A stretch of 64,000 nucleotides of DNA from Aricia agestis (taxonomy: Eukaryota > Arthropoda > Insecta > Lepidoptera > Lycaenidae). Of the stretch, positions 14,560 to 26,500 are shown piece by piece. Every line of letters starts with the position of its first letter. Within the stretch, counting starts at the first letter, position 1. The stretch spans positions 33,647,001 through 33,711,000 of the forward strand of contig NC_056428.1 of NCBI RefSeq assembly GCF_905147365.1, written 5' to 3'. Under the pieces are notes generated by a model. That model saw only the letters and a list, made by a program, of their open reading frames with translations. It did no database searches and was not told the origin of the DNA. Made by a program: the position numbers and the translations under genes.

Positions 14560-17500
14560 GTATTTTGTTCTAAATAGTAAGCAGACGATAAGACTTTTAT
14601 AATGCAAATGGTACCAAAATAAATAGCATACTTATTTTGTCGTCTTTAAACGTAAGTCGAGTAAGTCTGTGAATAAAATTAAGACTACTTGTAACTACAG
14701 GAGGATCGTAGTATTTACTACGGAATCCTAAAACAAACAACATACAGCCCAAGTAGGATCAACGCCGAATACGTAAGGATGATTGGTGTCCTCAGCCGGA
14801 TCCAGAGTCAAAAACATGTTGGTTTCGATCGTCGATTGGTTGTAATGGTTCTTCCAATATGATGTCATGCCATATAAAGACTTGCAAAAGTAGGAGTTGT
14901 AGATTATTCCCGTGAACATCGAAAACTGTCCCATCAAGAGGATGACATATCGACCTAAAAATATAATTAGGGCCTGTTTCACCACTTCCTAAGGTAACCA
15001 CCAATTAACTTGACAGATGAAGTATCTAGAGAATCTGTCAAAAAAGTTGTGAATAGCCTATTAGGCACTAATCAGAAAGTGGCGAAACAGGCCCTTAATA
15101 TCATTCATGAGTAGGAAAGAATGTAAGAATGTATATCTGCTTGAATTTGGGTGTGAAAATCCAGCAAAAAGTAAGAGTGTCAATAAATAACTAAGGGTAT
15201 GTGTCACCACTTCCTGATAGGTGACGAATAGGCTATCCACCAATTAACTTGACAGATCAAATACGGAGAATCTGTCAACAAAGTTGTGAATAGCCTATTC
15301 GGCACCTTATCAGAAAGGGTAAAACAGGCCCTAAATGTGATAGATGTACTACGTACATCGTACAGTACTCCAAAATAATAATGCGCATGGAAATCTTCTC
15401 TAATTGTCGTAATCATGAAAACACCCGTATCTATGAAACGTAAGAGCCCCAAACAATGCACTTGCATTTTGCACCTTGTTCAAACGAAATAGAAGTAAAT
15501 AACATATTATTATATCTAGCCGGCGGCTGTCCGCTTCGCCGGTCCGTCAGTGCTATAACTCACCGGGAATCCATCGCGGCGTAACCATGGTAACGTCCAA
15601 GCAACGTCAGGCGCCTAGCTCTACGTCGCTGCAAAGCATAAAGTTAATATACCTAGCGGAATAGAGAAACAATCTAGAGCAGACCTGTCAAACGAAATCA
15701 AAATTAGTTTTTATCTGTGTGAAAAATATATTGTTAACGTATTAAACACTTATACAAGCATGATTGAACATGAATTCTATGAGATTAAATTGTCAACGTG
15801 CGGCACGTGCCGACTGGACGTCAAAAAAAGAGTGCTGCTGTCATGTATCACGCATCTCTTTTTACCACGCAGTGTTAGTAGATAGTGACATCTCTCTTGC
15901 TCAGGCCTTTGTTTCTCTATTCCGTTAGGTATATTAAGTTTATGCTGCAAAGTAGTGTTTTTCTTAAGGTTAAGTTTAAAACAGCGCTTGCAGCGACGTC
16001 TTCCGACGCTCGGGAAATACGACCGTTGCCGAAAAATTACGAAAATTTCTATGCGCTTTATCAATTTGGGAGCACTGTAGTTTGGTCTCGATAATATTAT
16101 TATTACTAACATTCAATTGACATAATCCGCCCAAATGACGTAGGTTCATCAACTGCCTATGAATACTTCGAATTTCGATGGTACATTGTGAATAATAAGT
16201 ATTAACTTATGATCGTTCGGTTAAAAGAAAAAGGAAGGTGCAGTGTTTGATTTTTAGAACTCTTTAGTGGTTCGAGTAGTGAGCGGGGAGGGTGCGTGCG
16301 TAGAGACACGTTATTTGTAGATCAATGGACAGACGGGTCATAAGTTCATAACATTATTGGTGAATCGTGATCAGATATTTAGGTTGCCAATAACGTTCAT
16401 CTGATTATCATCCATTTAATTTGCGGAGATTAAAAATAATATATATGGACGCTTACACCACGCCAGTATGGCCCCGTGGTAAGTACCCGAAGGACTTGTG
16501 TTACGGGTACCAGACAACGGCAATATTATATTTAATACTTTTATAGTATACATAATTATATTTAAGATTTTGGTTATATTATGATACACATATTTAATTA
16601 TTTAATAATTCCATGACCCAGGAACATTTAAAAATCGGCGGGATTCGAACCCGCGACCCCCCGCTTGACTTTCTTCTTCATCACTCATCCACTGAGCCAC
16701 CGAAGTCGTCGAAGAACATACGATTTATAAGGGCGAGCGAAGCGAGTCCTAGTATTATATCCCACATCCTGAGCACATTTACGGAAAAACTGTCACGCCT
16801 ATTGACTTGTGCTTTAACATAATAATTTTTATTTATATAATATATTATGTAGATGTTATCATCGGTCAGTCAAGGTTTGGTTACTATTAAAATATAAAAA
16901 AAACTGCCTTAAAGATTATTATTACCACGCAGAAAGACGACGCGAGCCCTCACAGAACTCGGCTTTTAGCTAGTAATTATTATTATTTATTTTATTTATT
17001 GTACACATGCGTATCTGAGGGCACGGGAGTGCCCCCGCCAAGATGAGCCAAGCGAAGCGCGCAAGGGCACTACCTACCTTTTCTCGAAACGTTTACGTTA
17101 CACATTAGTCAAAATCGGACACCGATTTTGATTTAATTACTTTACTCCTACCATTATATTATCTTGAAAATTTAAACTATCTGGCACTATTAAAACCAGT
17201 TTTTTTAGTTACGAGGGTTCAAAAATCGTCGTATTTTTGAACCCTCGTAACTAAAAAAAACTGGTTTTAATAGTGCCAGATAGTTTAAATTTTCAAGATA
17301 ATATAATGGTAGGAGTAAAGTAATTAAATGCGCAAAGTTTGCATATTGTACACATTATTCAAAATCGGTGTCCGATTTCGACTAATGTGTAGAGTTTTTA
17401 GATTCTTCTCGTACGGTTGACACATTATATTAGTAACAAGTAGTTTGCCGCACTTTAGTGTAAAATTAAGGTTTTTAGATTTAGGGCTTAGTATATAAGG

Positions 17501-20500
17501 TTAGATACTTGGCTCTACATGAGATCTCACTATTTTTTGACACCACGAACTATAATGTCTCATCTTGGCAACATTTTTACATGAAAATATTTTTGGTGGG
17601 ATATTACCTTCAGTACCTATGTTTAAATTTGTCCGCAGCGCAGCCGGTCTTTATTGATAATAATAAATAGTCTAAATATGTGGCTTATGTATTATTCATG
17701 TACCTTAAAGAGTATAATATCCACAGATCACATACAAAATAATATGCTTACACGCAATGATTTATTAAGAGAGTGCGCTGCAGCCTGCATGTTATAAAAT
17801 AATTCAAGGAAAATTCAATCTAAAGATTTGAAAACTAACGGTGGCTTCTCGAGTTCCCGCGGAGCTCGCGTACAATGTGGTAAGTTATACCTACAACAGC
17901 ATAATAATTATGTACAGTAGTGTTGCTAAATACTCTGTAAAAAGTTAAAATGAGATACAAGTTCTATGGACGCGCGATGTCTTTGTGATGAGTGATGACT
18001 GATGACGCTAGCATTGGTCAGCTCTCACATTTCATGACGTGAAAACCTCATCTATTCACATCTATCGCATCTAGCGTGTACTGTAGGTGTACGTGGGTAA
18101 TACAATATCTTCTACAGCTATCACTGTGCCACAGTATAGCAATATTAATATTAGTCCCTACAGTAACGAAACGCCTTTGACGTCGCACGATGCCGCCACC
18201 GATGACAGGTACCGAGCAGATATGCCAGGGTTGCCGCGAAACGGGAAATAAAATAAAAATAAAATATTGTGCTTGTAATGCAAATTTTATCATTTAATCT
18301 GTTTAATCAGCGTATTTACATATTTATTTATTTTATTAGATAAATGATTGGTCTCGCGCGCGCGCTAGCGCGAGACCAATCATTCATCTAAGTTTATTTT
18401 ATTTATTTTAAAAACTTTATGCACATATAGGTACAAAGGTGGACTTAATGCCGTATGGCATTATCTACCAGTCAACCTTTGTCAATACAAGGACAAAGTT
18501 GTATAGGTGCCAGTCGAGTTGAAAGAGGAAAAGACAGAAAAAAATAATAAATATAATATATTAAACTTATAAAATATAAGTAATATTATACTATACTTAT
18601 AATATACATATTATCACACATAAAATTATATATAAATAAAACCAACAATCATACGTAATATATTATTATATAATAACTATATTATAATAATACATAGATG
18701 ACCAATGATGATGCTAAAAATATTATAAATATTAATTTATGCCATAAATTATGAAAACTAAGAGTCTGCCAACTGTTTCAAGTAAAACTCACGTACCCTG
18801 CGCTTAAAAGTATCTCTGGTTTTTGACATCCTGATTTCCGGAGGAAGAGCGTTCCAGAGGAGAATGGCATGGATATTAAAAGAAGAGTGGACGGAACTTG
18901 ACTTGTAAGAAGGGCAACTTAAAAGCTGAATTGAAGTGGATTGGAGGTTTTCTTTCTTTGGGTACTGCAGCAAACTATGTTTGCTGCAGTACCCAAAGAA
19001 AGAAAGAAAGATTGATTGCATTATCTATCAAAGAAAAAAAGATTGCATTATCTCTCTCTAAACATAATGAGGGCTCTGACGAGCGAGTGACCAGACGAAA
19101 TATTTTTGTCGAGTACCCACATACTCTAAAGAAAATAAAACGCGATTTGCCTAGCGGGATGCAAAGCACTACTTTTGGTTAATTATATATCTTCGAATGA
19201 AGCGACTCATACATATAATAATGATCGAACTTCACTTGGTAAGTTCCTTTGATCATTTATTATAAGGTATATAATATGTTATACAAGTTATAGTGCCTAA
19301 AGTTGAATTACCGAATTGAGGCACAAAAAAAAAATACCAAAACTTACCACCAAAGAAAATATTCCAGATTTCATTTCTTGACTTGCGATTTACATGCTTA
19401 TCTTCTATCTTTATCATCCAAGTTGAAAATAAGAAAAGTATTACACCATGGCAAAAATCGCCAAACATTATAGCAAACAGAAACGGAAAAGTGATGATTG
19501 TGTATAAACCTGTTGAAAGCATAATATTTGTTAAAACAGGTTTACACACAGAACAATAAAAACTATTTTTATTGTTCTGTGGGCTTATATTATTCCAATC
19601 CACTATTCCAATCCAGCGCTGGTCACTACAGGCACAGAATATATTAGTAGCACCAACTACAGGCACAGTCTAAACTGGCACTGCAATGCACTGAATTTTA
19701 TTCTATGGTGCGCTTATACGGGCAACTAAAATTGCTCAACTCCAGTCAATTCTCGTCAACTTTGACGTCACGACTAGATCAAGCAATTTGCGGTGACAAG
19801 CAGCAATATTGCGTAATACAATATTGAGTGACGTGGCCATCGAATATTTGAGCGATTTTCAGAAATAAATTGCTCTATATTGCTCCACTAATTGCTCCAG
19901 ATCGCTCCATTCGTGTTGCCTTTTTGTCGTTTTTATTGGTTTTTTTAAGCGCATCTTTATGCATCCAGGTGCCCGTTTACATTATTCCAGTAGTAAGTCA
20001 GTGCTGGATTAGAATAATGTAAGACCGCTATAATGATAATGATAACTACATACATATACAATAATTATTATTATATTTAAGTAAGATGAACGTAAAAAAT
20101 ATATATTTTTTTCATTTTCACCTTCTAACCACCCAAGAGCTACAATTTATTAGAAATAAACCTAGCTATACACGGCTAGAACTATAACTACATGGGTAAG
20201 CAAGCTTAGCACTAACACTACCTGGGTAAGCAAGCCTAGCACTAAAACTACCTGGCTAAGCTAGCCTAGAACTAAAACTACCTGGCTAAGCAAGCTTATA
20301 ACTAAAACTACCTATCCAAGCAAGCCTAAAACTAAACCTACCTAGCTATACAAGCCTAGAACTAAACCTACATGCTATTTAAGGTAAGAAGTAAAACTAC
20401 CTAGCTAAGCAAGCCTAGAACTAAAACTATCTTGCTATACAAGCCTAGAACTAAAACTATCTTGCTATACAAGCCTAGAACTAAAACTATCTTGCTATAC

Positions 20501-23500
20501 AAGCCTAGAACTAAAGCTTAGAACAAACCTACGCGTCAGTGACGGAGCGTCGTCACTGACGCGTAGGTTAAGCCTCAGCTTAAACCTACCTAGCTATGCA
20601 AGCCTAGAACTAAAACTATCTTGCTATACAAGCCTAGAACTAAAACTACCTGGCTAAGCAAGCTTATAACTAAAACTACCTATCCATGCAAGCCTAAAAC
20701 TAAACCTACCTAGCTAAGCAAGCCTAGAACTAAACCTACCTAGCTATACAAGCCTAGAACTAAACCTACATGGCTATTTAAGGTAAGAAGTAAAACTACC
20801 TGGCTGAGCAAGCCTAGAACTAAAACAACCTTGCTATACAAGCCTAGAACTAATACTACCTAGCTATGCAAGCCTAGAACTAAAACTACCTGACTAATGG
20901 CTATACAAGACTAAAACTTAAACTACCTGGCTATACAAGGCTAAACTAAAACTACCCATAAGGCTAGAATTACCTGGATTTAGTTCTCGGTATTTGGAAA
21001 TGCCATAAGCATTTATCAAAGCTTGAAAACCCTTTGTAAACTTGTTAGTGCGATGGAAAGTTGGCGGTTCAATAAATGTTTCAGACTTAGATATGAAGGA
21101 GGGCACGTTGGTTCTAGCTTTCCCCTAGGAGGTGTTTGTTTGCATAATATGTAATATTAATAGCAGCTTACTTGATCGACTATCTGTTTTAACTAGATAT
21201 CTGTAGACGTAGATATTCCATACTATATTATAATTAATTCAAAAGTATATCTGTATGTCTGTCTGTTACCACTTCACGTTCAAACCGCTGAACTGATTTT
21301 GCTGAAATTTCGTATAGAGATACTTCGACTCCAGGGAAAGGACATAGGATATATTTTAACACGGAAAACGTACGGTCCCCGCGTGATAAACGGATTTTGG
21401 CGCAACGGAGTTGCGGGTATCATCTAGTTAATAATATTCTAAAGTCTAGCACTTGAAAATATAAGATAAAATGATTTTCCCTGTTTTCCTGATTTTCTAT
21501 TGAAGCATTTTCTGATTTTTTTTCTATAGACCTCATGGAGCCCGAGACCTTTCCAACGAATGCAAAACCGTGGAAATCGGTTTGTGTGTTCTGGAGTTAT
21601 AGCGTCAGGAAGAAAAACCCGGCTTATTTTTATATATTAGATATTAGATGAGAGAATATCCATAATGTATCCAAGCAAACTCAAAACTAAGTGTCATTAA
21701 GCTGAGCTATCTTCGCTATCGTCTTTATGAAAGAAGATCTTTCAGGTTATTGTACTTTAATAATACTTTTTAATCCATTATCTTTTACCTAATTCATTTG
21801 TATCTATTATACGAGATTTATACTCGCGCCTCGTGGCTCGGCTCGCGGCGCGTCTCGCAGCTCGCGTCGAAGCGCGAGTGTAAACACAAAGCTCGCGTCC
21901 CCCTCGAGCTCCTTTGGAAATCGCTCCCGACGCGAGCCGCGCCGCGAGACGAGCCGCGAGCTCGAGTTTACACTCAGGGCTCGCGGCGCGTCTCGCGGCT
22001 CGCCTCGTGGCTCGCGCGCGAGTGTAAATCGAGTATTAGAGTCAGTCGTATTGAGACGTCACGATTCACGAAGCAATGCGATAATTTTTTAACGAGCCAT
22101 TTAAAATTGGAACAGGCAGCCCAACTCCGGGGCACAGTATAGCAATATTAGTCCCTACCATAGACTTAATATTTATAGGTTTATGGTCCCTACAGTAACG
22201 AAACGCCTTTGATGTCGCACGATGCCGCCACCGATGACCGGTACCGAGCAGATATGCCAGGGTTTCCACGGGAACCGAGAATGAAGACGCATTCGAAATT
22301 TCGAATATATAAAATATCCAATAATTAATCACACGTCAGGTGTAAGAGAAGCACTTCAAAACCAGGGACGTCAGACGTACCAATTTCTTTCTTGGTACAC
22401 ATACCAGGTTTTGGTTCCACGTACCATGTACTATGAGAGAAGTTGATTCCTATGCAAATCGGGGACCTAAGTAGTTTGTTTGCGTTACGTCAAACCCAGC
22501 TGACAGATCACAATTAACATTGAATTGACATATTCGACCAAATAACGTTGGTCTGTCAATTGCATAGGAATCAACTTCCTCGATGGTACCAAGACTACTT
22601 GGTTCTTGTACGCAAAAATACCAAGATTGGGCACTTGACCGACCAAAATACACTGACCATATAGAATAACTGGCAAATTTCAAAGATGCATGTAAAAAAA
22701 CATTTCAATCAGATTTCCTTTATAATATAAAACTTTTTTATAGCAAGCAGTCTCGATAAACAGTTGTGTTGTGTGTAAAAATGTTTTTTTGAATTTCCAT
22801 TGTTCGGTTAAGCAAACGAACCCTCGTTTCTTATAAAAAATCTTCGTTATGAATCATTTATCTATTTTTTTTCAATATATTTTACATTTTATATCTGAAT
22901 TATACAGTATAATATCAAAAAGATAATGCAGTTCAAAATGATATTTCTTCTGTGCGTTCGATGATTACTGCCCTCTATTAACAGTATACGAAATTAAAAT
23001 ATTAATTTCTTCCACTGGGATGCGACTTCCGACACAGTTTGTCATCAGTGTTCGCAGCGCCGGAGCGGAGCACAGGCGTACGTCAGTTTTCTGTCTCCGA
23101 TACCAGTTTTCAGCCAGCTCGATACAAGGATTTCCAAGTGGCCGTCTAACATCCCTGATTAAAACTCTTATTACGTTAAGGGCGGTCCAAAGGACAAAAT
23201 GTTACACTTGGTGTCAATCAACTTATCTTATAATGGGATATTATAATAAATGTTCAGTGTACGGATGTAAATCTGATTAGTAGTTAGTAGATTAGTAGCT
23301 AGGTATGTGTACATAGCTAAGAAGGTACTAATTAGTATGTAACAGGGCATTTGACAGATTTTTAATTTATTACACTTCTTACAACGTAAACAATAAAACA
23401 TAGATGCAAATAAATGCCGCCAAGGCCAACACAATGTGAGCTGAACAAAACAAAAACTGTGAGCCGATATTTATATAAATTTAAATCCTTTTTGTTTTTT

Positions 23501-26500
23501 GAATCGGATTTACATCCGTACACTGAACATTTATTATAATATCGCATTATAAGATAAGTTATCGTTTTACAACACAAAACTCGTAGACAACGCGCCAACG
23601 TCACCCCTGTGGGGACAGGTATACAAACGCCGCGAGTTTGTGTACGCGGGCCCGCGCCGCCCGCTTCCCCGCGGGTACCCCTCCGTTGCTCTGCGCAAGT
23701 ACATTCGTTTCACTACTGTAGGGATATGTCATATTGCTATACTGTGTCCGAGGGCTGCAAATGGCAATTCGTTCAGCACCAACATTGACAGTAAACAAAA
23801 AGTTTTGTTCAACGTTCGACAACGTTTCTGTCAATATTATGAAGTATGCAACATGTCGGATTTTGGTCGTATTATTTACTGTATGAGCTAGTAGCGCCCT
23901 TTGTCCGACCTTTACGTAATATGCCCTATTAAATTTGTATCTTCTTTCGTAGTAAATAAAGACTGACAAGTGTTTTCAAGGGAAAGAAATAATTTACCGA
24001 AATCTTCTTCAATTTTTTCGACACATGCGGCAAATCATTATCAGGGATCCAACACTGTCCGATGAGGCACTCCTTAGTTATGTCCAAACTAAACAGATTC
24101 ATATTGTGATACACCGCTTTCGTTTTTTTTATTCGCACCATCCAAGTGTCCCATTTCTCCCCAATGGTCCTTAGGGCTTTGCAGCGGCGAAACTGTGTTT
24201 TGTTCATAACCTTAAACAATAAAATAAAGTTATTTTTTTTTTCTTGATAAAGGATCAAATTTTTTCATTGATTTCTTTATTATGTAACAGAGACGTTATG
24301 GTTGTAAAATATATTTTGGTCAAGACAAAGACCAACATTTTATAAATAAAGCGTCTATGTCCCTGTGATAACAAAAAAGGTCCACTCTGTAGTGGATCTT
24401 TTTTTTGTTTACTTACCTTAAACACTTAGGGTTAAATTATACACCAATAAAATATATTATAGTTGGCTCTATAATGATTACTGACTCAGTTGTAAAGTTG
24501 GATTTTTTAACGTACGACAATATGGACGCTGTTAAGCATTAAATTGAAGACCAAATCGGAAAAACAATGAGTCTGTTACGGACACACAGAACCATCTAGC
24601 GTCAAACCGAACTTATCGAAGAAACGCAGACAGCGTAAATCCGCTATTCGATACTAGATGGCAATAGGCTTCTAGAAATATTCTACACTTGTTTATGCGA
24701 ATCTTGTACATTCATTTAGAACGAGAGTGCGTTACTAACTCAACAAAAATTTAAATATGTTAACACAAAAATGCTTCGACCAATTAACGTAGGAGCCATA
24801 GGAATTTCGAAATAGTGGACCTATCACTAATATTATTTCTACCAATTTCTCAGCTCAACTGTAATATTTTCAACTTTTATTTAATAGTCAAGTTGAAATA
24901 AATTCCATCCCATAAAAATCTCGGCGAATAAATACGAGAGCGGCTGAAAGGAATTGCAATTTTTTGCTCTACCACTACTGACCTAAATATTATAGAGCGA
25001 GGCGAGACATACCAAACTGTCAAAGCATTTTCAAATCCCTTCTGAAAATAAGCTCGCCGTATTATTTTAGAGGATTAAAATAATAACAGAAATGTCGGGT
25101 AAACATCCCACATGTTTACCTGCAGGTTTTTAATGAATGGAGTAGGTCACGAAAACACGATCATAATGAAAAAAACAAAGACCAAATTTTTCATTATCGA
25201 GCGACCGCTTTTTTAAAATTGGACCGCTAGAGAAATTGTTTTTGAAACAAATATGTGGATCTACTTTATATTACCTGATCAATTAACTTGAACAAGATCC
25301 GATGTATACAGGGTAATATAACTTAGTGATTATGAGTTTGTTGACCGACTTCCAAAAAGGAGGAGGTAATACGTTCGGCTGCATGTATCTTTTTTTTTTG
25401 TTACAACTTGTCAAGTATTTTCTCTGATAGTAATTATGGCTGTAGTTCCATTTAATACCTGTTTCATGTCGTTGATTCTGGACGTCAGCTGGTCAATCAT
25501 GTCCATTCTCTCGGCGGAATCCTCGGGACATGAGTAAGTATTTGCACCAAATCCACGGCATACCTTTTCAATACGCTCGCTCAATTGTTTGCCTTGACAA
25601 ATCGCTAGGAATCCCACATTCCGAATCTCTTTCCCCTATAACATTTTTACACGTTCTCGTGAAATTCTCGTGTTGTTTTATCATTGAAATTGGAATATTG
25701 TAGTTTTATTAATAGGTTACTAGGTTACTAATTTTAGGGAAAATTCTACGTGGGAGTGCCATACTTCGGAGGTCCAATCCCATTCCCTTCCCTACCCTTC
25801 CCATCCCTACCCTTTCCTATGACCCTATTCCCTCTTGAAAGGCCGGCAACGCACCTGCAGCAGCTCTTCTGATGCTGCGAGTGTCCATGGGCGACAGAAG
25901 TTGCTTTCCATCAGGTGACCCGTTTGCTCGTTTGCCCCCTTATTTCATAAAAAAGGTAAATAACTTTTATTAATAAAATAACAGTATCTATATGGACGTC
26001 TCACGTTTTTCAGTCTGACCCCGTGCTAAGTTTCTGAAGGATTTGTGTTACGTACATATTTAAGACTAGCTGTTGCCCGCGACTTCGTCCGCGTCAACAT
26101 AGTAGTTTAGTAAAATAACAAAGATAGATAGTCCGCAAACAAATTAACACCTACATTCTAACGGCCATTCCCAATATTTGATCTATCTCTGGTTTTGCCC
26201 TACTAGAGATAGGAATAGCTCTTAATTGACATAAAATATATGTCTCTAATGTCTAATGTGAGCTATTCCTATCTCTAGTAGGGTAAAACCAGAGATAGAT
26301 CAAATATTGGGAACGGCCGTTAGTCTTAGACTATAGGTGTCACACGACATAATGGTCTGGCGACCCATATGCCGCATCTGCTACGTGGTGGTGTAGAGGA
26401 AAATGAAACCTATAGCCTGTCATATCTCGATTTGATCATTTTTTTATATATTTTATTGTAATTTTTATACTTACTGTTTGAGGATCCTGAGACAAAATAT

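Noticed and set aside
20161..20965. CRISPR-like appearance of the regular 30-bp repeats
   Set aside because: Units are head-to-tail without unique spacers, in a eukaryotic intron, so this is an ordinary tandem satellite.
22066..22332. 88-codon minus-strand frame similar to 18048-18293
   Set aside because: The similarity is due to a shared dispersed repeat, with no start, splice or family evidence.
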